Position numbers and translations under genes: made by a program
Assembly: GCA_958298945.1 (NCBI GenBank)
Contig: OY282609.1
Span: 40,748,954 to 40,812,953, forward strand
Direction: 5' to 3'
DNA: 64,000 nucleotides
Source of the DNA: Atherix ibis
Lineage: Eukaryota > Arthropoda > Insecta > Diptera > Athericidae
The notes under the pieces: generated by a model
What the model saw: the letters and a program-made list of their open reading frames with translations, nothing else
Databases searched by the model: none
What the model was told of the DNA's origin: nothing
Part shown: piece by piece, positions 35,813 to 48,640 of the stretch
How the letters are laid out: the number at the start of each line of letters is the position of its first letter
How positions within the stretch are numbered: the stretch's first letter is position 1

Positions 35813-37457
35813 GCAATTTTGGGTAGAAATTTTCAGTAGAAATCTTAAGTAGAAATTTTCAATAATAGTTTTCAGTAGAAATCTTAAGTAAAAATTTTCA
35901 AGAGAAATTTTCAGTAGAAATTTTCAGTAGAAATTTTCAGTAGAAATCTTCAGTAGAAATTTTCAATAGAAATTTTGCAGTAGATATTTTCAGTAGAAAT
36001 TTTCAGTAGAAATTTTCAGTAGAAATTTTCAGTAGAAATTTCCAGTAGAAATTTTCAGTAGAAATTTTCAGTAGAAATTTTCAGTAGAAATTTTCAGTAG
36101 AAATTTTCAGTAGAAATTTTCAGTAGAAATTTTCAGTAGAATTTTCAGTAGAAATTTTCAGTAGAAATTTTCATTAGAAATTTTCAGTAGAAATTTTCAG
36201 TAGAATTTTTCAGTAGAAATTTTCAGTAGAAATTTTCAGTAGAAATTTTCAGTAGAAATTTTCAGTAGAAATTTTCAGTAGAAATTTTCAGTAGAAATTT
36301 TCAGTAGAAATTTTCAGTAGAAATTTTCAGTACCAATTGTCAGTACCAATTGTCAGTAGCAATTTTGGGTAGAAATTTTCAGTAGAAATCTTAAGTAGAA
36401 ATTTTCAGTAATAGTTTTCAGTAGAAATCTTAAGTAAAAATTTTCAACAGAAATTTTCAGAAGAAATTTTCAGTAGAAATTTTCAGTAGAAATTTTCAGT
36501 GGAAATCTTCAGTAGAAATTTTCAATATAAATTTTCACTATGAATTTTCAGTAGAAATTTTCAGTAGGAATTTTCAGAGAAATGTTCAGTAGTAATTTTC
36601 AGTAGAAATTTGCAGTAGAAATTTTCAGTAAAAATTTTCAGTAGAAATTTTCAGTAGAAGTTTTCAGTAAAAATTTTCAGTAGAAATTTTCAGTAGATAT
36701 TTTCAGTGGGAATTATCAGTAGAAATGTTCAGCATAAATTTTTAGTAGAATTTATAGTAGAAATTTTTAGCAGAAATTTTAGTAGAAATTTTCAGTAGAA
36801 ATTTTCAGTAGAAATTTTCAGTAGAAATTTTCAGTAGAAATTTTCAGTAGAAATCTTCAGTAGAAATTTTCAATATAAATTTTCACTATGAATTTTCAGT
36901 AGAAATTTTCAGTAGGAATTTTCAGAGAAATGTTCAGTAGTAATTTTCAAAAGAAATTTGCAGTAGAAATTTTCAGTAAAAATTTTCAGTAGAAATTTTC
37001 AGTAGAAGTTTTCAGTAAAAATTTTCAGTAGAAATTTTCAGTAGATATTTTCAGTGGGAATTATCAGTAGAAATGTTCAGCATACATTTTTAGTAGAATT
37101 TTTAGTAGAAATTTTTAGCAGAAATTTTAGTAGAAATTTTTAGTAGAAATTTTCAGTAGAAATTTTCAGTAGAAATTTTCAGTAGAAATTTTCAGTAGAA
37201 ATTTTCAGTAGAAATTTTCAGTAGAAATTTTCAGTAGAAATTTTTGGTAGAAATTTTTAGGAGAAATTTTCAGTAGAAATTTTTAGTAGAAATTTTCAGT
37301 AGAAATTTTTAGTACAAATCTTAAGTAGAAATTTTCAGTAGAAATTTTCAGTAGAAATTTTCAGTAGAAATTTTCAGTAGAAATTTTCAGTAGAAATTTT
37401 CAGTAGAAATTTTCAGTAGAAATTTTCAGTAGAAATTTTTAGTACCAATTGTCAGTA
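35813..37457 (+). repeat. 1,645-bp unit, second copy
   Basis: Same length and block order as 32404-34048, including the doubled accaattgtcagt (36331), cactatgaatt, gaatttatag and tacaaatcttaag. One base differs in the doubled opener: 32404-34048 has tatgggtag where this copy has tttgggtag. Confidence 0.8.
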
Positions 37458-37661
37458 GCAATTTTGGGTAGAAATTTTCAGTAGAAATCTTAAGTAGAAA
37501 TTTTCAATAATAGTTTTCAGTAGAAATCTTAAGTAAAAATTTTCAAGAGAAATTTTCAGTAGAAATTTTCAGTAGAAATTTTCAGTAGAAATCTTCAGTA
37601 GAAATTTTCAATAGAAATTTTGCAGTAGATATTTTCAGTAGAAATTTTCAGTAGAAATTTT

Positions 37662-38897
37662 CAGTAAAAATTTTCAGTAGAAATTTTCAGTAGAAGTTTT
37701 CAGTAAAAATTTTCAGTAGAAATTTTCAGTAGATATTTTCAGTGGGAATTATCAGTAGAAATGTTCAGCATAAATTTTTAGTAGAATTTATAGTAGAAAT
37801 TTTTAGCAGAAATTTTAGTAGAAATTTTTAGTAGAAATTTTCAGTAGAAATTTTCAGTAGAAATTTTCAGTAGAAATTTTCGGTAGAAATATTTTGGAGA
37901 AATTTTCGGTAGAAATTTTTAGGAGAAATTTTATGTAGAAATTTTTAGGAGAAATTTTCAGTAGAAATTTTTAGTAGAAATTTTCAGTAGAAATTTTTAG
38001 TAGAAATTTTCAGTAGAAATTTTCGGTAGAAATTTTCAGGAGAAATTTTCAGGAGAAATTTTCAGTAGAAATTTTCAGTAGAAAATTTCATCGAAATTTT
38101 CAGTAGAAATTTTCAGAAGAAATTTTCAATATAAATTTTCAGTAGGAATTTGCAGTAGAAATTTTAGTGCGAATTATCAGTAGAAATCTTAAGTAAAAAT
38201 TTTCAACAGAAATTTTCAGAAGAAATTTTCAGTAGAAATTTTCAGTAGAAATTTTCAGTAGAAATTTTCAGTAGAAATTTTCAATATAAATTTTCACTAT
38301 GAATTTTCAGTAGAAATTTTCAGTAGGAATTTTCAGAGAAATGTTCAGTAGTAATTTTCAGTAGAAATTTGCAGTAGAAATTTTCTGTAAAAATTTTCAG
38401 TAGAAATTTTCAGTAGAAGTTTTCAGTAAAAATTTTCAGTAGAAATTTTCAGTAGATATTTTCAGTGGGAATTATCAGTAGAAATGTTCAGCATAAATTT
38501 TTAGTAGAATTTATAGTAGAAATTTTTAGCACAAATTTTAGTAGAAATTTTTAGTAGAAATTTTCAGTAGAAATTTTCAGTAGAAATTTGCAGTAGAAAT
38601 TTTCGGTAGAAATATTTTGGAGAAATTTTCGGTAGAAATTTTTAGGAGAAATTTTATGTAGAAATTTTTAGGAGAAATTTTCAGTAGAAATTTTTAGTAG
38701 AAATTTTCAGTAGAAATTTTTAGTAGAAATTTTCAGTAGAAATTTTCGGTAGAAATTTTCAGGAGAAATTTTCAGTAGAAATTTTCAGTAGAAAATTTCA
38801 TCGAAATTTTCAGTAGAAATTTTCAGAAGAAATTTTCAATATAAATTTTCAGTAGGAATTTGCAGTAGAAATTTTAGTGCGAATTATCAGTAGAAAT
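37662..38897 (+). repeat. 723-bp repeat pair, first instance
   Basis: taaaaattttcag (37662 and 38385) and attttggag (37891 and 38614) are both 723 bp apart. Each copy runs through gaagttttc, cagtgggaatta, gaatttatag, attttggag, tttatgtag, aatttcatcg and gtgcgaattatc. The copies are separated by cttaagtaaaa, caacag and cactatgaatt monomers. 723 is not a multiple of 13 because several monomers carry 1-bp indels. Confidence 0.85.
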
Positions 38898-39434
38898 GTT
38901 CAGCATAAATTTTTAGTTGAAATTTTTAGTAGAAATTTTCAGTAAAAATTTTCGGTAGAAATTTTCAGTAGAAATTTTCAGTAGAAGTTTTCAGTAGAAA
39001 TTTTCAGTAGAAATTTTCAGTAGAAATTTTCAGTAGAAATTTTCAGTAGAAATTTTCAGTAGAAATTTTCAGTAGAAATTTTCAGTAGAAATTTTCAGTA
39101 GAAATTTTCAGTAGAAATTTTCAGTAGAAATTTTCAGTAGAAATTCTCAGTAGAAATTTTCAGTAAAAATTTTCGGTAGAAATTTTCAGTAGAAATTTTC
39201 AGTAGAAATTTTCAGTACCAATTGTCTGTAGCAATTTTGGGTAGAAATTTTCAGTAGAAATCTTAAGTAGAAATTTTCAATAATAGTTTTCAGTAGAAAT
39301 CTTAAGTAAAAATTTTCAAGAGAAATTTTCAGTAGAAATTTTCAGTAGAAATTTTCAGTAGAAATCTTCAGTAGAAATTTTCAATAGAAATTTTGCAGTA
39401 GATATTTTCAGTAGAAATTTTCAGTAGAAATTTT

Positions 39435-40670
39435 CAGTAAAAATTTTCAGTAGAAATTTTCAGTAGAAGTTTTCAGTAAAAATTTTCAGTAGAAATTTTC
39501 AGTAGATATTTTCAGTGGGAATTATCAGTAGAAATGTTCAGCATAAATTTTTAGTAGAATTTATAGTAGAAATTTTTAGCAGAAATTTTAGTAGAAATTT
39601 TTAGTAGAAATTTTCAGTAGAAATTTTCAGTAGAAATTTTCAGTAGAAATTTTCGGTAGAAATATTTTGGAGAAATTTTCGGTAGAAATTTTTAGGAGAA
39701 ATTTTATGTAGAAATTTTTAGGAGAAATTTTCAGTAGAAATTTTTAGTAGAAATTTTCAGTAGAAATTTTTAGTAGAAATTTTCAGTAGAAATTTTCGGT
39801 AGAAATTTTCAGGAGAAATTTTCAGGAGAAATTTTCAGTAGAAATTTTCAGTAGAAAATTTCATCGAAATTTTCAGTAGAAATTTTCAGAAGAAATTTTC
39901 AATATAAATTTTCAGTAGGAATTTGCAGTAGAAATTTTAGTGCGAATTATCAGTAGAAATCTTAAGTAAAAATTTTCAACAGAAATTTTCAGAAGAAATT
40001 TTCAGTAGAAATTTTCAGTAGAAATTTTCAGTAGAAATTTTCAGTAGAAATTTTCAATATAAATTTTCACTATGAATTTTCAGTAGAAATTTTCAGTAGG
40101 AATTTTCAGAGAAATGTTCAGTAGTAATTTTCAGTAGAAATTTGCAGTAGAAATTTTCTGTAAAAATTTTCAGTAGAAATTTTCAGTAGAAGTTTTCAGT
40201 AAAAATTTTCAGTAGAAATTTTCAGTAGATATTTTCAGTGGGAATTATCAGTAGAAATGTTCAGCATAAATTTTTAGTAGAATTTATAGTAGAAATTTTT
40301 AGCACAAATTTTAGTAGAAATTTTTAGTAGAAATTTTCAGTAGAAATTTTCAGTAGAAATTTGCAGTAGAAATTTTCGGTAGAAATATTTTGGAGAAATT
40401 TTCGGTAGAAATTTTTAGGAGAAATTTTATGTAGAAATTTTTAGGAGAAATTTTCAGTAGAAATTTTTAGTAGAAATTTTCAGTAGAAATTTTTAGTAGA
40501 AATTTTCAGTAGAAATTTTCGGTAGAAATTTTCAGGAGAAATTTTCAGTAGAAATTTTCAGTAGAAAATTTCATCGAAATTTTCAGTAGAAATTTTCAGA
40601 AGAAATTTTCAATATAAATTTTCAGTAGGAATTTGCAGTAGAAATTTTAGTGCGAATTATCAGTAGAAAT
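39435..40670 (+). repeat. 723-bp repeat pair, second instance
   Basis: Same pair 1,773 bp downstream of the first; internal spacing again exactly 723 bp (39664 and 40387). It shares the private change cacaaatttt in its second copy. Confidence 0.85.
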
Positions 40671-41504
40671 GTTCAGCATAAATTTTTAGTTGAAATTTTT
40701 AGTAGAAATTTTCAGTAAAAATTTTCGGTAGAAATTTTCAGTAGAAATTTTCAGTAGAAATTTTCAGTAGAAATTTTCAGTAGAAATTTTCAGTAGAAAT
40801 TTTCAGTAGAAATTTTCAGTACCAATTGTCTGTAGCAATTTTGGGTGGAAATTTTCTGTAAAAATTTTCAGTAGATATAGTTAGTAGAAATTTTTAGTAG
40901 GAGTTTTCAGAGAAATGCTCAGTAGAAATTTTCAGTAGGAATTTTCAGTAGAAATTTTCAGTGGAAATTATCAGTAGAAATCTTCAGCATACATTTTTAG
41001 TACAATTTTTAGTAGAAATTTTTAGCGGAAATTTTAGTAGAAATTTTTAGTAGAAATTTTCAGTAGAAATTTTCAGTAGAAATTTTTGGTAGAAATTTTT
41101 AGGAGAAATTTTCAGTAGAAATTTTTAGTAGAAATTTTCAGTAGAAATTTTTGGTAGAAATTTTCGGTAGAAATTTTCAGGAGAAATTTTTAGTAGAAAT
41201 TTTCAGTAGAAATTTTCAGTAGAAATTTTCAATCGAAATTTTCAGTCGAAATTTTCAATCGAAATTTTCAGTAGAAATTTTCAGTACAAAATTTCAGTAG
41301 AAATTTTCAGTAGAAATTTTCAGTAGAAATTTTCAGTAGAAATTTTCAGTACCAATTGTCAGTAGCAATTTTGGGTAGAAATTTTCAGTAGAAATCTTAA
41401 GTAGAAATTTTCAGTAATAGTTTTCAGTAGAAATCTTAAGTAAAAATTTTCAACAGAAATTTTCAGTAGAAATATTCAGTAGAAATTTTCAGTAGAAATT
41501 TTCA

Positions 41505-44500
41505 GTAGAAATTTTTAGTACCAATTGTCAGTAGCAATTTTGGGTAGAAATTTTCAGTAGAAATCTTAAGTAGAAATTTTCAATAATAGTTTTCAGTAGA
41601 AATCTTAAGTAAAAATTTTCAAGAGAAATTTTCAGTAGAAATTTTCAGTAGAAATTTTCAGTAGAAATCTTCAGTAGAAATTTTCAATAGAAATTTTGCA
41701 GTAGATATTTTCAGTAGAAATTTTCAGTAGAAATTTTCAGTAGAAATTTTCAGTAGAAATTTTCAGTAGAAATTTTCAGTAGAAATTTTCAGTAGAAATT
41801 TTCAGTAGAAATTTTCAGTAGAATTTTCAGTAGAAATTTTCAGTAGAAATTTTCATTAGAAATTTTCAGTAGAATTTTTCAGTAGAATTTTTCAGTAGAA
41901 ATTTTCAGTAGAAATTTTCAGTAGAAATTTTCAGTAGAAATTTTCAGTAGAAATTTTCAGTAGAAATTTTCAGTAGAAATTTTCAGTAGAAATTTTCAGT
42001 AGAAATTTTCAGTACCAATTGTCAGTACCAATTGTCAGTAGCAATTTTGGGTAGAAATTTTCAGTAGAAATCTTAAGTAGAAATTTTCAGTAATAGTTTT
42101 CAGTAGAAATCTTAAGTAAAAATTTTCAACAGAAATTTTCAGAAGAAATTTTCAGAAGAAATTTTCAGTAGAAATTTTCAGTAGAAATTTTCAGTGGAAA
42201 TCTTCAGTAGAAATTTTCAATATAAATTTTCACTATGAATTTTCAGTAGAAATTTTCAGTAGAAGTTTTCAGTAAAAATGTTCAGTAGAAATTTTCAGTA
42301 GATATTTTCAGTGGGAATTATCAGTAGAAATGTTCATCATACATTTTTAGTATAATTTTTAGAAGAAATTTTTAGCAGAAATTTTCAGTAGAAATTTTCA
42401 GTAGAAATTTTTAGTAGAAATTTTCAGTAGAAATTTCCAGTAGAAATGTTCAGTAGAAATTTTCAGTAGAAATTTTCAGTAGAAATTTTCAGTAGAAATT
42501 TTCAGTAGAAATTTTCAGTAGAAATTTTCAGTAGAAATTTTCAGTAGAAATCTTAAGTAAAAATTTTCAACAGAAATTTTCAGTAGAAATCTTAAGTAAA
42601 AATTTTCAACAGAAATTTTCAGTAGAAATTTTCAGTAGAAATTTTCAGTAGAAATTTTCAGTAGAAATTTTCAGTAGAAATCTTCAGTAGAAATTTTCAA
42701 TATAAATTTTCACTATGAATTTTCAGTAGAAATTTTCAATAGGAATTTTCAGAGAAATGTTCAGTAGTAATTTTCAAAATAAATTTGCAGTAGAAATTTT
42801 CAGTAAAAATTTTCAGTAGAAATTTTCAGTAGAAGTTTTCAGTAAAAATTTTCAGTAGAAATTTTCAGTAGATATTTTCAGTGGGAATTATCAGTAGAAA
42901 TGTTCAGCATACATTTTTAGTAGAATTTTTAGTAGAAATTTTTAGCAGAAATTTTAGTAGAAATTTTTAGTAGAAATTTTCAGTAGAAATTTTCAGTAGA
43001 AATTTTCAGTAGAAATTTTCAGTAGAAATTTTCAGTAGAAATTTTCAGTAGAAATTTTTGGTAGAAATTTTTAGGAGAAATTTTCAGTAGAAATTTTTAG
43101 TAGAAATTTTCAGTAGAAATTTTTAGTACAAATCTTAAGTAGAAATTTTCAGTAGAAATTTTCAGTAGAAATTTTCAGTAGAAATTTTCAGTAGAAATTT
43201 TCAGTAGAAATTTTCAGTAGAAATTTTCAGTAGAAATTTTTAGTACCAATTGTCAGTAGCAATTTTGGGTAGAAATTTTCAGTAGAAATCTTAAGTAGAA
43301 ATTTTCAATAATAGTTTTCAGTAGAAATCTTAAGTAAAAATTTTCAAGAGAAATTTTCAGTAGAAATTTTCAGTAGAAATTTTCAGTAGAAATCTTCAGT
43401 AGAAATTTTCAATAGAAATTTTGCAGTAGATATTTTCAGTAGAAATGTTCAGTAGAAATTTTCAGTAGAAATTTTCAGTAGAAATTTTCAGTAGAAATTT
43501 CCAGTAGAAATTTTCAGTAGAAATTTTCAGTAGAAATTTTCAGTAGAAATTTTCAGTAGAAATTTTCAGTAGAAATTTTCAGTAGAAATTTTCAGTAGAA
43601 ATTTTCAGTAGAATTTTCAGTAGAAATTTTCAGTAGAAATTTTCATTAGAAATTTTCAGTAGAATTTTTCAGTAGAATTTTTCAGTAGAAATTTTCAGTA
43701 GAAATTTTCAGTAGAAATTTTCAGTAGAAATTTTCAGTAGAAATTTTCAGTAGAAATTTTCAGTAGAAATTTTCAGTAGAAATTTTCAGTAGAAATTTTC
43801 AGTACCAATTGTCAGTACCAATTGTCAGTAGCAATTTTGGGTAGAAATTTTCAGTAGAAATCTTAAGTAGAAATTTTCAGTAATAGTTTTCAGTAGAAAT
43901 CTTAAGTAAAAATTTTCAACAGAAATTTTCAGAAGAAATTTTCAGTAGAAATTTTCAGTAGAAATTTTCAGTGGAAATCTTCAGTAGAAATTTTCAATAT
44001 AAATTTTCACTATGAATTTTCAGTAGAAATTTTCAGTAGGAATTTTCAGAGAAATGTTCAGTAGTAATTTTCAGTAGAAATTTGCAGTAGAAATTTTCAG
44101 TAAAAATTTTCAGTAGAAATTTTCAGTAGAAGTTTTCAGTAAAAATTTTCAGTAGAAATTTTCAGTAGATATTTTCAGTGGGAATTATCAGTAGAAATGT
44201 TCAGCATAAATTTTTAGTAGAATTTATAGTAGAAATTTTTAGCAGAAATTTTAGTAGAAATTTTCAGTAGAAATTTTCAGTAGAAATTTTCAGTAGAAAT
44301 TTTCAGTAGAAATTTTCAGTAGAAATCTTCAGTAGAAATTTTCAATATAAATTTTCACTATGAATTTTCAGTAGAAATTTTCAGTAGGAATTTTCAGAGA
44401 AATGTTCAGTAGTAATTTTCAAAAGAAATTTGCAGTAGAAATTTTCAGTAAAAATTTTCAGTAGAAATTTTCAGTAGAAGTTTTCAGTAAAAATTTTCAG

Positions 44501-47380
44501 TAGAAATTTTCAGTAGATATTTTCAGTGGGAATTATCAGTAGAAATGTTCAGCATACATTTTTAGTAGAATTTTTAGTAGAAATTTTTAGCAGAAATTTT
44601 AGTAGAAATTTTTAGTAGAAATTTTCAGTAGAAATTTTCAGTAGAAATTTTCAGTAGAAATTTTCAGTAGAAATTTTCAGTAGAAATTTTCAGTAGAAAT
44701 TTTCAGTAGAAATTTCCAGTAGAAATTTTTGGTAGAAATTTTTAGGAGAAATTTTCAGTAGAAATTTTTAGTAGAAATTTTCAGTAGAAATTTTTAGTAC
44801 AAATCTTAAGTAGAAATTTTCAGTAGAAATTTTCAGTAGAAATTTTCAGTAGAAATTTTCAGTAGAAATTTTCAGTAGAAATTTTCAGTAGAAATTTTCA
44901 GTAGAAATTTTTAGTACCAATTGTCAGTAGCAATTTTGGGTAGAAATTTTCAGTAGAAATCTTAAGTAGAAATTTTCAATAATAGTTTTCAGTAGAAATC
45001 TTAAGTAAAAATTTTCAAGAGAAATTTTCAGTAGAAATTTTCAGTAGAAATTTTCAGTAGAAATCTTCAGTAGAAATTTTCAATAGAAATTTTGCAGTAG
45101 ATATTTTCAGTAGAAATTTTCAGTAGAAATTTTCAGTAGAAATTTTCAGTAAAAATTTTCAGTAGAAATTTTCAGTAGAAGTTTTCAGTAAAAATTTTCA
45201 GTAGAAATTTTCAGTAGATATTTTCAGTGGGAATTATCAGTAGAAATGTTCAGCATAAATTTTTAGTAGAATTTATAGTAGAAATTTTTAGCAGAAATTT
45301 TAGTAGAAATTTTTAGTAGAAATTTTCAGTAGAAATTTTCAGTAGAAATTTTCAGTAGAAATTTTCGGTAGAAATATTTTGGAGAAATTTTCGGTAGAAA
45401 TTTTTAGGAGAAATTTTATGTAGAAATTTTTAGGAGAAATTTTCAGTAGAAATTTTTAGTAGAAATTTTCAGTAGAAATTTTTAGTAGAAATTTTCAGTA
45501 GAAATTTTCGGTAGAAATTTTCAGGAGAAATTTTCAGGAGAAATTTTCAGTAGAAATTTTCAGTAGAAAATTTCATCGAAATTTTCAGTAGAAATTTTCA
45601 GAAGAAATTTTCAATATAAATTTTCAGTAGGAATTTGCAGTAGAAATTTTAGTGCGAATTATCAGTAGAAATCTTAAGTAAAAATTTTCAACAGAAATTT
45701 TCAGAAGAAATTTTCAGTAGAAATTTTCAGTAGAAATTTTCAGTAGAAATTTTCAGTAGAAATTTTCAATATAAATTTTCACTATGAATTTTCAGTAGAA
45801 ATTTTCAGTAGGAATTTTCAGAGAAATGTTCAGTAGTAATTTTCAGTAGAAATTTGCAGTAGAAATTTTCTGTAAAAATTTTCAGTAGAAATTTTCAGTA
45901 GAAGTTTTCAGTAAAAATTTTCAGTAGAAATTTTCAGTAGATATTTTCAGTGGGAATTATCAGTAGAAATGTTCAGCATAAATTTTTAGTAGAATTTATA
46001 GTAGAAATTTTTAGCACAAATTTTAGTAGAAATTTTTAGTAGAAATTTTCAGTAGAAATTTTCAGTAGAAATTTTCAGTAGAAATTTTCGGTAGAAATAT
46101 TTTGGAGAAATTTTCGGTAGAAATTTTTAGGAGAAATTTTATGTAGAAATTTTTAGGAGAAATTTTCAGTAGAAATTTTTAGTAGAAATTTTCAGTAGAA
46201 ATTTTTAGTAGAAATTTTCAGTAGAAATTTTCGGTAGAAATTTTCAGGAGAAATTTTCAGTAGAAATTTTCAGTAGAAAATTTCATCGAAATTTTCAGTA
46301 GAAATTTTCAGAAGAAATTTTCAATATAAATTTTCAGTAGGAATTTGCAGTAGAAATTTTAGTGCGAATTATCAGTAGAAATGTTCAGCATAAATTTTTA
46401 GTTGAAATTTTTAGTAGAAATTTTCAGTAAAAATTTTCGGTAGAAATTTTCAGTAGAAATTTTCAGTAGAAATTTTCAGTAGAAATTTTCAGTAGAAATT
46501 TTCAGTAGAAATTTTCAGTAGAAATTTTCAGTAGAAATTTTCAGTAGAAATTTTCAGTAGAAATTTTCAGTAGAAATTTTCAGTAGAAATTTTCAGTAGA
46601 AATTTTCAGTAGAAATTTTCAGTAGAAATTTTCAGTAGAAATTCTCAGTAGAAATTTTTAGTAAAAATTTTCGGTAGAAATTTTCAGTAGAAATTTTCAG
46701 TAGAAATTTTCAGTACCAATTGTCTGTAGCAATTTTGGGTGGAAATTTTCTGTAAAAATTTTCAGTAGATATAGTTAGTAGAAATTTTTAGTAGGAGTTT
46801 TCAGAGAAATGCTCAGTAGAAATTTTCAGTAGGAATTTTCAGTAGAAATTTTCAGTGGAAATTATCAGTAGAAATCTTCAGCATACATTTTTAGTACAAT
46901 TTTTAGTAGAAATTTTTAGCGGAAATTTTAGTAGAAATTTTTAGTAGAAATTTTCAGTAGAAATTTTCAGTAGAAATTTTTGGTAGAAATTTTTAGGAGA
47001 AATTTTCAGTAGAAATTTTTAGTAGAAATTTTCAGTAGAAATTTTTGGTAGAAATTTTCGGTAGAAATTTTCAGGAGAAATTTTTAGTAGAAATTTTCAG
47101 TAGAAATTTTCAGTAGAAATTTTCAATCGAAATTTTCAGTCGAAATTTTCAATCGAAATTTTCAGTAGAAATTTTCAGTACAAAATTTCAGTAGAAATTT
47201 TCAGTAGAAATTTTCAGTAGAAATTTTCAGTAGAAATTTTCAGTACCAATTGTCAGTAGCAATTTTGGGTAGAAATTTTCAGTAGAAATCTTAAGTAGAA
47301 ATTTTCAGTAATAGTTTTCAGTAGAAATCTTAAGTAAAAATTTTCAACAGAAATTTTCAGTAGAAATATTCAGTAGAAAT
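41505..47380 (+). repeat. 7.5-kb macro-duplication, copy 2 (5.9 kb)
   Basis: Same block order as copy 1 but with one 37.4-kb-type unit instead of two. Starts at the junction after aatattcagtaga (about 41,470), where the tail of the repeat meets its head. Ends with aatattcagtaga again (about 47,365). Confidence 0.85.
45147..46382 (+). repeat. 723-bp repeat pair, third instance
   Basis: Same pair 7,485 bp downstream of the first; spacing 723 bp (45376 and 46099). It reads ttttcagtag where the first two instances have tttgcagtag just before the second attttggag. Confidence 0.85.
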
Positions 47381-48640
47381 TTTCAGTAGAAATTTTCAGT
47401 AGAAATTTTCAGTAGAAATTTTCAGTAGAAATTTTCAGTAGAAATTTTCAGTAGAAATTTTCAGTAGAAATTTTCAGTAGAAATTTTCAGTGCCAATTGT
47501 CAGTAGCAATTTTGGGTAGAAATTTTCAGTAGAAATCTTAAGTAGAAATTTTCAGTAATAGTTTTCAGTAGAAATCTTAAGTAAAAATTTTCAACAGAAA
47601 TTTTCAGTAGAAATTTTCAGTAGAAATTTTCAGTAGAAATCTTCAGTAGAAATTTTCAACAGAAATTTTACAGTAGATATTTTCAGTAGAAATTTTCAGT
47701 AGAAATTTTCAGTAGAAATTTTCAGTGGAAATTTTCAGTAGAAATTTTCAGTAGAAATTTTCAGTACAAATTTTCAGAGAAATGTTCAGTAGAAATTTTC
47801 AGTAGGAATTTTCAGTAGAAATTTTCAGTGGGAATTATCAGTAGAAATGTTCAGCATAAATTTTTAGTAGAATTTTTAGTAGAAATTTTAGTACAAATTG
47901 TTAGTAGAAATTTTCAGTAGAAATTTTCAGTAGAAATTTTCAGAAGAAATTTTCAGTAGACATTTTTAATAGAAATTTTCAGTAGAAATATTTAGTAGAA
48001 ATTTTCAGTAGAAATTTTCAGTACAAATTTTCTGTAGAAATTTTCGGTACAAATTTTCTGTAGAAATTTTCGGTAGAAATTATCAGTAGAAATTTTCAGT
48101 AGAAATTTTCAGTAGAAATTTTCTGTAGAAATTTTCAGGAGAAATTTTCAGTACAAATTTTCAGTAAAAATTTTCAGTACAAATTTTCAGTACAAATTTT
48201 CAGTAAAATTTTCAATATAAATTTTCAGTAGGAATTTTCAGTAGAAATTTTTGTGCGAATTATCAGTAGAAATGTTCAGCATAAATTTTTAGTTGAAATT
48301 TTCAGTAGAAATTTTCAGTAGAAACTTTCAGTAGAAATTTTCAGTAGAAATTTCAGTAGAAATTTTCAGTAGAAATTTTCAGTAGAAATTTTTAGTAGAA
48401 ATTTTCAGTAGAAATTTTCAGTAGAAATTTTCAGTAGAAATTTTTAGTAGAAATTTTCAGTAGAAATTTTCAGTAGAAATTTTCAGTAGAAATTTTCAGT
48501 AGAAATTTTCAGTAGAAATTTTCAGTAGAAATTTTCAGTAGAAATTTTCAGTAGAAATTTTCAGTAGAAATTTTCAGTAGAAATTTTCAGTAGAATTTTT
48601 CAGTAGAAATTTTCAGTAGGAATTTTCAGTAGAAATTTTC

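Larger units (their letters stand above)
37458..41003 (+). repeat. 1,773-bp tandem duplication inside macro-copy 1
   Basis: gcaattttggg at 37458 and 39231, attttggag at 37891 and 39664, and again at 38614 and 40387, are all exactly 1,773 bp apart. The second copy starts with attgtctgtagc, the spelling that normally closes this stretch (40820, 46715), followed by the gggtag opener. The exchange that made the duplication therefore lies in the shared tagcaattttgggt. Confidence 0.88.
34020..41500 (+). repeat. 7.5-kb macro-duplication, copy 1
   Basis: Colinear with 41505-47380. Marker offsets are 7,485 (34049), 7,420 (34593 and 34911), 7,472 (36331) and 7,485 (37662 and 37891), then 5,712 after an extra 1,773-bp tandem copy (40387), and 5,894 (40841). 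Apart from that insertion, the offset changes (65, 52, 13 and 182 bp) are all multiples of 13. Confidence 0.85.
30730..47380 (+). repeat. Domain 3: 1.65-1.77 kb units with 'ccaattg' and 'caataatag'
   Basis: Each unit opens with ccaattgtcagtagc and aattttgggtag, then aatcttaag, caataatag and cttaagtaaaa. The gcaattttggg marker of the caataatag type is at 32404, 34049, 35813, 37458, 39231, 41534, 43259 and 44930. A second opener with a doubled accaattgtcagt lies at 32948, 34593, 36331, 42013 and 43803 and is followed by cagtaatag. Units are nested in 3.4-kb and 7.5-kb repeats. This is the most regular higher-order structure in the window. Confidence 0.85.
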
